Source: Fasciolopsis buskii (Eukaryota; Platyhelminthes; Trematoda; Plagiorchiida; Fasciolidae). From it: 64,000 nucleotides of DNA. The notes beneath the pieces are model-generated. The model did no database searches. It saw nothing but the letters and a program-made list of their open reading frames with translations, and had not been told where the DNA came from. Shown here in pieces: positions 1 to 10,436 of this stretch. The stretch covers positions 55,687-119,686 of the forward strand of contig LUCM01004427.1 of the NCBI GenBank assembly GCA_008360955.1, written 5' to 3'. The position numbers and the translations under genes are program-made. Positions within the stretch are counted from its first letter, which is position 1; the number at the start of each line of letters is the position of its first letter.

Positions 1-659
1 AACTTTTGTGAAGGTTTGTCAAGCTAGATGACAAAGGCAAGCATGAAGGATCGTCGTAAATCCATCTACATTTAGAACAGCGTAGCCGGGTTTTCAACCA
101 ATCGGTCATTGGTGGGCGTGAACCCATAAAGTAATGATCTTAGTGCGTAGGAAGTAATAGACAATCATCAAAACAAGTTACGTGGGCGGTTGGGATTGGA
201 AAGAAAACGAGTAATCTCCTCTCAAGAAGTTTCGAGTTTCAGAAAAACCCAGTTTTTTGTATGCGATTGGTTAAACCGTGCTTCCACAGACCCGATGCAT
301 TATACTGGCATCACTAGCAGTTCGTCGAATCCAAGTTTCTTTCAAGAGGGCTTCATAAATTTTTGACATTCAGTAATTCATTATTTATACACTTTTAATC
401 TAGTTTAGTTGACCAAAAAATATTAATGCTGACAAAGAAATTCGATGTGCAATACAATTTCTGGGTATCTAGTGCCCAGTCGGGGTTTATATTTATTGAT
501 CCATTTCGAACGGCGCAACAGACCAGATTTTGTCCAAATTGGGATCAGCATGGCTAAATTATTTCCATACAAATACCGGAAGCAGCATTCCTCGAATATG
601 TAAATTGACCACAACTTAGAGTTTTACCTTTGGCTTTTATATTTTTGCAATTGTAATAT
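1..659. other. Non-coding, no feature recognised
   Basis: Only short reading frames are present, none with a recognisable domain. No repeat shared with the rest of the window was seen. Confidence 0.5.
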
Positions 660-794
660 GCATTTTTTTACGAAGGGGCCTAGACCAACAGAGGGGTACC
701 GAATGGGTAAACTGACCCCTGGTAGGAGGATTCGCATCAGCGATCTTCGCGTCTAACCACTATGACCTAATCCGCTTGACCACCGCCGGTTTGC
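660..794 (-). repeat. tRNA-derived SINE-like copy 1
   Basis: Read on the minus strand, the segment opens with a tRNA-like head of about 70 nt. A pol III box A (TGGTCAAGCGG) lies at 782-772 and a degraded box B (TGATGCGAATCC) at 739-728. The head aligns without gaps over about 70 nt with the head at 31600-31670 on the plus strand, so the two are copies of one family. After the head comes a short unrelated body and a run of A at about 667-660. A functional tRNA is unlikely because the T arm does not pair. The tRNA origin is inferred from the boxes and their spacing. Confidence 0.6.
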
Positions 795-1275
795 TGAATT
801 TGCTCCTCCTTGACACGAAATTATGTTAGGCGTTTAGACATGCCTTTCAACAGCTCACCCAGGAGCAACTTGTTTTCATGCTAACTGAAATCACTGGGGT
901 TTTCTTTAGCTCCTGTCGGTCAAGTTATACAAGCGAAAACTTTCGGCAGTTTTGATTTAGTTCATAGTCTCGTTCGCTCCGTAGAGTCTTCAGATTAAAC
1001 CCTCAAATATTATTTTCTTCCTGCTGTACACTTGGATAAAAGATGTAAATTTGGCAGCTCCGTCCAGGTGGGATGAAAAGAACCTGGTTAAAGATGCGAC
1101 GACTGAAATTTCATTTCACCACAGAAAAGGAGTGTTCATGGACGCTCCTCATCGTTCGCATATGTGTTTGAGTAGAGGATGCAGGTGTCTTTAATGAATT
1201 CGAAAATTTGTGCTGGTCTTTGCTTAGATTTTTGGTTTTCACGATGTTCGCCCCTAGTATAGGTGGGACATGCAC
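795..1275. other. Non-coding, no feature recognised
   Basis: No domain-bearing reading frame is visible. The missing upstream part of the RTE element could have lain here, but no endonuclease motif can be read. Confidence 0.4.
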
Positions 1276-1345
1276 TAACGATGTCACCTCGACTGGTGGT
1301 GTAAAATCTATGATCTAAACGCCAGACTCATTAAACAGAAACCTA
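1276..1345 (+). repeat. Dispersed 65-bp repeat, copy 1 of 4
   Basis: A block beginning near GATGTCACCTCGAC and containing TGATCTAAACGCC recurs in diverged form at 10369, 21549 and 37190, always on the plus strand. This copy sits just upstream of the RTE reverse transcriptase, so the block could be part of an element body, though the other three copies have no such neighbour. The family is not recognised. Confidence 0.55.
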
Positions 1346-1399
1346 TGAAGATACAAATGTGTATTCAGTCACATTAGTGGACATGCCCCGCCAAAGACG

Positions 1400-3012
1400 C
1401 ACAGGCTGTTTCATGTGCTCTTAACTATTCCGTTATCGTGGGGTGAGTCACTGATTATGCCCATTTTCAAGAAGCACACACGGAGCGACCGTAGCAACCA
1501 TCGGGGGATTAGTTTAACTGCCATAGTTACTAAGGTGTTAGCTTCGAATGTGCCACGTCGTTTGACACCGGGTCATGAGAGCAAAATCAGCATGCAGCAG
1601 GCCGGATTCTGTTCAGGTCGAGCTTGCATCAACCAGATATTCACTCTCCGGCAGTTGTTAGAAGTGCGCCACACACACGGCCACCCTAAGATCGTAGTTG
1701 TTCTTGACTTGAAAGGTGAGTTCGACTCCGTGGATCGGATAGCACTATTCAGCGCTGTCCGCCAGAAGTGCATGCCAGTGAACTTCGTAAACCTGTTGCG
1801 AGCATTTTACTTACAAAACTATGGTCGCTGAGGGTATACGGCGAACTATCAAGTTCATTCGAAATGACTAGCGACGTTCGACAAGGGTATCCCGTCTCCA
1901 TTCATGTTCGATTTCGTCATGGACAGGGTGAGGGGAGATGCTTTAGTAGGTCTCCGGGATGTAGGAGTCGAACTGGGAAATGGAGGGAATCTGTGTGACT
2001 TAGATTGTGTGCCTGTTCGAATACACGAACCATGCACAACGCGCACTAGATAGACTGTCGAGATCGTTTGCTCGGTTCAACATGTGCTTTGCATCTTCAA
2101 AGTGCAAAGTACTGTTACGGGACTGGATGACAGCAGTGCCGAACTTGATACTGGATGGCGAAGAATTACCGACTGTGGACCGTTTCACCTACCTTGGTAG
2201 CTGCTTGTCGAACGATGGTAGCTCGGGAGTGGAGGTAAATACACGTATATCCAAGGCTCGGGCAGCTTACGCTGGACTGAAACACTTGTGGCGTCGGGCT
2301 GGTATTTCACTGAAGTTGAAAGTTCGTATGTACTGTGCAGCAGTGCGCTCAGTTCTGTTGTACGGCCTACGTGTAGGCGATGTTGGTCGGCTAGAGGTTT
2401 TCGATCATCAATGTCTGCGTAGTATGGCTGGGATGGGATGGATTTACCGGGTGAGTTATGTGGAGGCCAGAGATCTAATACTAGGTGCCGGCCCTCAGAA
2501 TGCCTCCTTCAGCGTATGAGCCTCAGTATACTAGGCAAGTTGCCTACGGCTAATATTCGTCTACCATACCGTTCTCTATTTAGGGTCCCCCTCAAGAATT
2601 GGAAGAAGTCATGTTTCAGATCAGCAGATGACATGGCAGTGGTGGAATGAGAAAATGTATAGCGAACTTAGGTAAAAGAGGTGTCTCACGTCCCCGTGGT
2701 TTGGGTCAATATGTCTCGTCAACTAGGTAGCTGGAGACACTGAAGGATAAGCCAGTGAACCGTGAAAAGTGGCGATCTTGTTCTTATTTTCTATCGAACC
2801 AGAATGGTTGATGAAGTGTGTTTGTATAGTTAGACTGTGTTCAGTGTGTTGGCTACTTTGGCATTCTTATCTCTTCCCCTCTATATAGGTCCACTCCCTG
2901 TTCTCCCTGGATAACCACTCTTTTTATAGACATATGTAACCTTGGGGAAAGGCATCAGTCAGTGACGCTTGCCTTGCTGTTTAACACTGAACGATGATGA
3001 CGATGATAATGT
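1400..3012 (+). mobile_element. 5'-truncated RTE-type non-LTR retrotransposon
   Basis: The segment contains the second half of an RTE-like endonuclease/reverse transcriptase protein, about 180 nt of 3' untranslated sequence and a 3' end of GATGAT-type trinucleotide repeats at 2993-3011. Short tandem-repeat tails are usual for RTE elements. The endonuclease half is missing, which fits the common 5' truncation of non-LTR insertions. No target-site duplication could be identified because the left boundary is unclear. Confidence 0.75.
1415..2811 (+). pseudogene. RTE reverse transcriptase, C-terminal half, broken
   Basis: The remnant encodes the reverse transcriptase that would copy RTE element RNA at the target site. 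At 1415-1831 the fingers motif (PIFKK..RSDRSNHRGISL), the AGF-like motif (QAGFCSGRACINQIF) and motif A (VVLDLKGEFDSVDR, first Asp codon at about 1706) are readable. The frame then shifts. At about 2000-2007 the reading passes from LD directly to VCLFE, so the YADD catalytic box has been deleted. At 2007-2519 come the thumb and C-terminal motifs (KCKVLLRDW, FTYLGSCLSNDGS, VLLYG). After further shifts and stops the typical C-terminal end (LETL..KPVNREKWR, then YFLS) runs to the stop at 2809-2811. The enzyme cannot be functional. RTE family assignment is from remembered motif order, not a search. Confidence 0.82.
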
Positions 3013-5608
3013 GTGCTGCTAACTGTGGCTCACAAGTCACCAAATCAGGTTACACTGGTAGCCAATTATTCATCCACTGACCTAAAGTATCACTGCACCT
3101 TGCTTCACCACAAAAACTAAAGCTGAGAGGCAAAAAATTATGATGCAGCGTGCAACAAGGAACACGCCTGTGGCTACGCCTGAGCACGAGATATCTGAAC
3201 TGCATACTAATTCACATAATGCTCAAATGAACTGGAAATTCTGCGGTGTACGTTTTCCGCACCGCTGACATTGACCATGGTAATCACCTTCAGTCTCTAC
3301 AACCGGTCGTTTCGTGGACAAAACGTAGTCCTGCCATCATAACCTATCCTGATTCAGTGCCTGTTTTAAAGATTAAACTTTAAGTTTGGGCTACTCACAA
3401 AATTTTCCAACCATATTCTACTAATAATACAAAGAAAAAGGCATTCAGACATTAATCGGGCATGTTTCTACGCTGTATGACAGTACGAACATCACTGCTG
3501 CTGTGCCTATTTGGCCCTTGGCCAGTAATCGGACGTCACACCGATGGCACACACTGGTTGAATGCAAATAGAGCATTTTTATGCGTGGAGGTACTCCCTC
3601 TGATTTCTAACTATCACGTGAGGTGCGACGACCCAATTCACCAAATCCGCCTACTTCACTCAGTTTTTCTGTCACAAGGCCAAGTTCCAGGTTCGCTCTA
3701 ATATGTTAGCAGAATTCTACATCTCGAGGGTGCAAGGCATCCCAAAGATAAGCTTTAGGCGATCAAGAAAAAGCTTATGGAAGCAAAATATGGAAGGTGA
3801 CTGAAGTAAACGCTGCAAAATCTTAGTGTAGGAGAAACAGATCTGAACGCATGATAGCGGAATATTTTGAGATTACCTTGAAGTCAAAAATGGTTCAAAG
3901 AAGGCAAAGTAGCTTCATTGGGAATTCGACTACTTCCATTCACTAGTGAGGTTGGGAGACAGATACCGGGTAACTCCAAATGAATTAGTGTCATTATCAA
4001 TAAACTACCAAGAAGAAGAAACTTGGGAAAAACTGAGGGTTGTTTAGAAAACAAGAAATCATTTGAAAATTCACAACTTCATCTTGACTGCTCTAACTTG
4101 CTGATGAGAGAATATCTAGGTACTGAATTACGAATATTGGCAGACTTTTTCTATCTTGATGGCATAGTGGAATATTCGCAAATATTTCATCTATGAATCA
4201 TCCGTGAGGTAGATGGAGGTAGAAAATGTATGCCATGAACAAAATGTCACTCAAATTCTCCCCGTATTGATTATACCTAATTTTGTCTATTTGAACTACT
4301 TGTTCATAACTAGTAAGCCACGGGGACAACCAAAACAAAACGCTTTAAACACAGAGGCTCACTGAATATCGTTAACTTTTTGCAGAATTGGGATGCGAGT
4401 AAGAGAAAACCATTTTTGGAATCAAACATCAAGCAATAAGGAAAATGACCTCGTTCGCTTTCCCAACCTCGATTTTACTGGGACGAGATTCAGATGAGAT
4501 AGCACACTAGTGGCAAATAGGACGAAATGAAATGCGACTGAACTCACTGTTAATTTGTTATGCTTTATTGCTACTTTAGGCATTTCCCCCTGAGGTTTTA
4601 CGTTTTTCATTTGTAAACTGCTTTGAAAGCTATTAGCTACCTCATTTATGAATCATTCTGGTAACTACGCTAATGTAGGAGTCAAAATTGTTCACCTTCA
4701 GAGCCCTAAACGTTTGGTTTGATAGTTTATTTCCACCATTCCATGTCGGTTGAATACACGAACGTTTATAACCTTTTTGCTTGTCTGAGAAATACCGTGG
4801 CGAATCATCGGGAGAATGTTCTGTTTCGGAACGTTAGCCTTGATAGCAAATGCGCATGGCACATGGCTGGCAGCATCAATAAAGATCGCCTGATCGGCTG
4901 CATGCGGACCGCATTGCAAGGCTAAAAATGGATGCTAGAATGCAAGGCTGTTCTATCTCGGTACGTTTAATCAAACGGTTGTGAGGACCGATCTTGTTTG
5001 GGACACAGGAATGCCCAGCAAGCCCGCTTTCTTTCAGACGAATGACGCACGGGCTAAAACACTGGACCGACTTCAAGTAGGGAGGCGTAGTAGGGAACGA
5101 ACTAATCGCCGTTGTTCTACAACAAGGAGAAAGTGATCTGATTTCGTGACAAGCTCATAGGCAAACGGGAGCTTCACTCAGATTAAAGACCGAAGAGAGA
5201 GCGCTTGAGGGATGGGTATCAATCGACAGATGTATTTTGTCGTGAGTAGACCTATGCACATCGTTTTATTATGACAAAAGGGAAACAGACACTGAGGGTC
5301 AGTAACCAGTTTGATTAAGCGGGGTTGGATTCAATGAGTATCCTGTTGACGGACTGAAGGCTTTATAATTGGCGACGTTGTTACACATTTTAAAACAAAG
5401 CCGGTAAACTGGAACTCTCGTGGGAAGGGATAAGTTATTAAAGGCATTTTTGTAACGTCTTTATGCCCTGTGTGGTAGCTATTCAACCCAGTTGCGAATA
5501 GTCACAAGCAAATTACCTAACAATTGATCCCTTGTGAGGACAAACGACTGTTGCATTTCACGAATACCTTCCCATTTTTTCCTTGAAAATTACCACTGAG
5601 CACATTGA
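3013..5608. other. Non-coding spacer
   Basis: No reading frame with a recognisable domain and no clear repeat were found. Base composition is mixed and there is no long microsatellite. Confidence 0.5.
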
Positions 5609-6027
5609 GAAAACACAAGTTGGCGAACAAGCTCGTTTTCAGTGATTCGTACTCATGCCATTACATCACTATATATATATATATCTTAACAAAATATTTT
5701 CACTATAGGGAAGATTGGATTAGTCATATACAAATATGGGTGGGTAAGGGATTTGTGGTGTTAACTGTTTTGCTGTCTAGGGTTTGTATTGGGACGGGGG
5801 GTGGGCCAAGGGAGTTGAAGCGCAACCACAAATTGGTTTTGAGAACAAATTGGAGGATTGTGAAGACGGATTGCGACAGCTTCCGCAGTGCTCAAGAGGC
5901 GACACTTTGCCAACCTGGATTGCTGACCTTCCTATAGTGGAAATATTTTGTCAAGATATGTATATAGTGATGTAATGGCTTGAGTACGAATCACTGAAAA
6001 CGAGCTTATTCGCTAACTTGTGCTTTC
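5609..6027. mobile_element. MITE-like element with ~100-bp terminal inverted repeats
   Basis: The first ~105 nt (5609-5713) and the last ~99 nt (5929-6027) are inverted copies. They share, for example, CTCGTTTTCAGTGATTCGTA, ATTACATCACTATATA and CAAAATATTT. The outer ends read GAAAACACAAG and, on the other strand, GAAAGCACAAG. The core of about 215 nt is GC-richer and has no conserved protein. A reading frame at 5605-5937 crosses the left arm and is taken as fortuitous. The left arm has expanded an ATAT run (5671-5684) where the right arm has TATACATAT. No convincing target-site duplication is seen. Long inverted arms with a non-coding core fit a non-autonomous DNA transposon, superfamily unknown. 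Confidence 0.75.
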
Positions 6028-8360
6028 CATTTCTGTCTTAGAGCCAGCAACATGTATTCAGCAATAAACCGTTAGATTTTCTTTTTCAACTGCTTATGGC
6101 CATAGAAATGTTGACTAGATCAGACAATCTTTTCTCGTTTCGTGCTCAGCTAAGCGGTTATTTTCTGGGATGGTGTAGAAAATATGTATTTTTGTATAGA
6201 CAGAACAAAGGGTGCTCCTGGAATAATCGTCCTGATAGCGCGAGCAGTATATATAATGAAAATGGAAAATTACGAGAATTAGTTACTGAACCTTTATTTT
6301 TGCTAATTCACTAAGCAGACTGTCCACGGAGAAATGTGCGGTCTCGCACAACTACACAGTGGTGGCATTTACACTTCATTTCCAGGACCAGCGATGAATG
6401 CGCAGTAATAGTAATAACGGCAATTATGATAATACCAGCAATAACTGATGATATTTCTACTTAAAAGGTCACCTTTTAGTCTTGGTAAGCTTTGCGAGGA
6501 TGATGCTTCTTGTCGTGATAGCTACTTTATCCTCTAGAGTACAAGCAGAAATTATTCTAGCGCCTGAAGGGCGAACCCCTTCGGCAAGGCAGTAATCTCG
6601 ATCCAGAAGTCGGCCTGACAAAAAACCGAAAATTAACTGCATTTTTGGGCCGTATCACGCTGGGTTAGCAGAACTCTTCCGTTCAGGTATTTTGTATTGT
6701 AAAAAGTAGGCTTTTTATTTCGCTTTTCACTGTAGCAGCAGCACTTGAGGGTTCCGGAGCTGGGAGGGTAAAGTCGGTCCAAAAGTCAAAGGAACGGTGC
6801 GTTGACGGCCTCGACTTCTCGCCCTCTAGAAAGAGGTACTTGGTCTCAATTAGCCTCATCCATTATTCTTGGGTTCCTGCACAACAGGATTTAAGTGGGA
6901 CTGCTTAAGATCAGTAAAAGCCTTCTGTCTTTCCCTGTTTGAAAACCTGGCTGGCTCGGGTCGTTGTCAGTTCGAAGGTGTTCTACTTGGCTATGCGGTT
7001 TCTAAGACAAAAGTCGGACCGACGGAACCGCCCTGTCTTCCACGTTGGATCAAGAAGGTTCATTCCGTTAATATTTTAGCTGGTTGCTGATTAGTTCTGG
7101 GTGCTTTCAACTGTTCACATGTTGATTGATCAACATCTACCGGGGGATGATCATTTCACCAGATTTCTGTTCTGCGAGACCTGTCCTATTTCCTGTATGC
7201 GCTTTGAACGACACGTGTTTTGCCTATCCAACACACCACTCTATGCTTTGTTATCTCCCCAATAAACTCGATTTTCAAGGATATCCTTCCCTTACAGCCT
7301 ACACAGCAGCAATGATCATATAGCTCTGGGAGTTCAGTGGCGATGAGGCGTTCAGTCTTTACCGATGTCTGAGACTGTGGGCAATACTTGACGGAGAACT
7401 TCTGACGTTACAATATATAGCGATAGGCTCCCTTGGTTTGACTCAAAAATCCGTCTACTAATTCGTCACAGGAATCAAGATTTCCCATATCAACGATCAA
7501 GGCAGTCCAACTGTGAGAACCATCCACGCACTTGAAAAATCTTCGCGTACGCAGGCGAGCAAAGCGGTGCTCTTAAGATGAACTCCCGGCTATCGATTCT
7601 GTGGGTGCTTCCAAGCCTCTGTTTTTTTACATGGAGAGGCGCACCAGAGAAAAAATGTATCAGAGCCCTCATGGAGAGTGGTTTTTGGTAGACTCGGTAG
7701 ACGCTGATGTACTAACCCTCCAGCGTGAATCGTCATGTGCCTGTAAAGTTCAATAATTTCCCGTGATATTACCTAACGCTCCAGTGTTTCGGCTTCTGGA
7801 ACTTCAACAGAAGGGAACAGTCAAGCGCTGCCTTCGTTGAAAGTTAGTCAATCTTCCACATGAATTGAAGGGGTTGGCTGACGTTTTCTCACCCCAGCCA
7901 CATGGCTGTTCAGTACCCCGGTGACAGTTGAAAAGTTGTCTCTTCAGCGAAAAAAACAGTAATGTTTCTCTACTCAAAAGTACGCGAGGATCCCTGCGGT
8001 CATTTAGCGTACCGTCTACCCGGTGTCCGTCATAGGCAAGGTAGTGAGACTTTTGGTTGCAGCTTATTTGAACTACCACTTTAAAGACCCTCAGTCCGCC
8101 TGTCCCCGAAACCGTGGGTTTCGGAAGAAACAGTTTTGTGCATCCAACTTGCCCATCTCAAGTTCAACCTTGAGATTTGAATTGTGAACCTAAGGCCTTC
8201 TCGGACAGGAAACTGAGGAATCACTTGACTTGGCCGAAAGGGCTAAGTGCAAAATATCAGCCAGATAGGTTTCCAGTCAAACTTGATGCGAAGCGCAAAG
8301 GCACGTAATGTGGAAAAAAGCTGTGATTTTTTCTGCTACAAGTTCTTCTTCGCTGCCACC
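6028..8360. other. Non-coding spacer
   Basis: No supported gene is visible. A perfect small hairpin (8-bp stem CCGAAACC, 3-nt loop) lies at 8106-8124. It is isolated and probably fortuitous. Confidence 0.45.
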
Positions 8361-8441
8361 AGTTGTGTACCCCAGAGACCAATTCTTGGCTCGCTATTAT
8401 TCCTGACGTACATTAATAAACTGCCCCTAGTTGTTATCTCA
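8361..8441 (+). pseudogene. Small reverse transcriptase fragment (motif B)
   Basis: The reading SCVPQRPILGSLLFLTYINK matches motif B of CR1/jockey-type reverse transcriptases, normally close to [20 protein letters not shown]. The two Gly-to-Arg/Ser-type changes and the loss of any YADD motif downstream show decay. Flanking frames give only possible traces of neighbouring domain sequence. This is a short, old fragment of a non-LTR retrotransposon. Confidence 0.6.
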
Positions 8442-10368
8442 AGATATGACGAAATCTTTGGTCAGCAGCCCAAAAATAGGCATTGTAAGAGCGTTTGGAT
8501 ACACTGGTATTGTTGTCGGAGACTTGACTCCTTTCAGTCAACCTCTCCTAGTGTGTACACATGTAAATGGGCAGATACAGGACCTCAACAGTTGGCTAAT
8601 GTAGATCGCGCAAGTTATCCTTATTCGGATGACTGGAAGAAAGACGGGGTGCGTCGATCCTGCAGGGTCGTCTCTGCTTGGGGCATACTCAGTTTTACCC
8701 GCTGTTCGTTTGGTAAGCTCTTGAGTGAAGCCGCCAAGGTTTCGTGAGCTTTTCATGTAGTCCCCGTTTGGTACATTGTGAGCAAGCTCTCTTCCCTTAT
8801 GCGTTTTCGGAAGCAGACAAATTGGAAGCCCCGTAGTCGATCGTTACGTATATTGTTGCTGGACCATGTGATTTTAGCTAGAAGCACCAGCTGCAAGTGA
8901 CCAGACTGTTTCTCATAGCACATTATAGGATCACGGTGATCTGATTTATGCCATGTATCTCATCGGTGATTTTAGTCCTGAACTAGAGGCCAACTTGCCT
9001 CTTCGTGATCACAACTGCAAGCGTGGATATTCATTAACACTGACGAATTATGAATCACTGGTCTGCCATCGATATTCTGTCTATCCCCGGGGGTGATGAA
9101 AATGAGGAACACAATTTCAGCTGAAATGGTGTAGGAAAAAAGGATCAAGTATTCGGTCCCAGAATAAACGGCTCGTCGCGAAAGTGAAAAACACTATGCG
9201 ATTTTTCGTGAGCTGAAATAGTGAAGCTGTCACGTATTGTTTCCCTGTGCCTCTACCGGGAAGAAAGAAGGCCGCTACAAACAGTTCAAGAGCACACAAA
9301 ACTGTTTAGACTCTTTCAAGAAACGCACAACCATCCGTCACAAACCGTTGCAGAAAAGTCCGCTACTTTCGCAGGAGGACAAAAACGAAAGACAAATTGG
9401 GCAACATGTCAGCAGCCCTGACCAATCCAAGCGATTTGGCTGAAAGTCGGTAAATTCTTTATATGAATTAAGTGAATCCTACTGAGGATTCAGTAGATCT
9501 AATCAATAATCGTACAGATGAAATTTATTTCCCAGCTTAGTGAGGAGGAAACCCTGCGCTTTGTAACATCTAAAGAAGATGAATATCTTACACAAAGGCG
9601 CGATTAATAATTAACAATGTTGATCATCGTTGAGAAGATTAAGCTATACCGGGTGCGCGTAAGTGACATACAGCAACTAAACAACTGATCGTGTGCTCCA
9701 GAGGACGTTTCGTTCATACATCCTTAAGCGACACATATGGCTGACAGCAAACGTAAATATCGCTATTTAATTTTATCTTAGCATGCCTTCCGATTGTTTA
9801 ATTCAAAGCGAGGTCTAACATAAGGCAACCTGCATCAATCAGACCGCAATTTTTTTACGTTTTCATGCCACATCGCTATAAATAAGGTTTGACACCGTGA
9901 GATGAATAGGTGGCACAGAAACCTTGGTACTCTGGAGCATATGGACAACGTTAATAAGTGATTGACGAGCCTGCGATTTTATGGAAAGTAATTGTCCCTA
10001 TGATTTTGATAATCTGCGGTGGTCGTAGCTCAGGTTGTTGGTTTCATGGAGTTCTGATCTCTGGGCCTATTGTCTGTCGATTTGACTTTTGATAAGCTTG
10101 AGTGATTTCATCCCCTCATCTGTGGGCCGTTGTTTCCAACCCGAGAATGCTAATATTCGATGATGTGGTTTCTTAGTTTTTTCCTTATGGGTACCTATTA
10201 TTTGATTTTCGGGTTTCTTGTCCAGTTGACAGGTTGCCACGTTGACAAAAGCCAAGCGGTAAAGTAGACGTCTAGTTACTAAGTCAAGGTCATCGGATAA
10301 AGTCAGAGGTCGAGGCTAATGGTTCACTTACAAATGCAGAGTAGCACCATCAACTGCACACACGCACT
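8442..10368. other. Non-coding spacer
   Basis: No supported gene. A weak tRNA-like pair of boxes (AGCCAAGCGGT near 10247, AGAGGTCGAGGC near 10305) lies just before the dispersed repeat at 10369. It is too degraded to call as a SINE. Confidence 0.4.
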
Positions 10369-10436
10369 GACAATGTCACCTCAATTAACGATGAAATGAT
10401 TGTGATCTAAACTCCACGATCAGCGATCAAAACCGC
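10369..10436 (+). repeat. Dispersed 65-bp repeat, copy 2 of 4
   Basis: Begins GACAATGTCACCTCAA and contains GTGATCTAAACTCC in the same relative position as the copy at 1276. The alignment over about 64 nt needs no large gaps. Confidence 0.6.

Noticed and set aside
8106..8124. Perfect 8-bp hairpin as a terminator or RNA element
   Set aside because: Isolated, with no T-run, and in a eukaryotic context. Likely to be chance.
10015..10072. tRNA-like box A (TAGCTCAGGTTG)
   Set aside because: No box B follows at the right distance.
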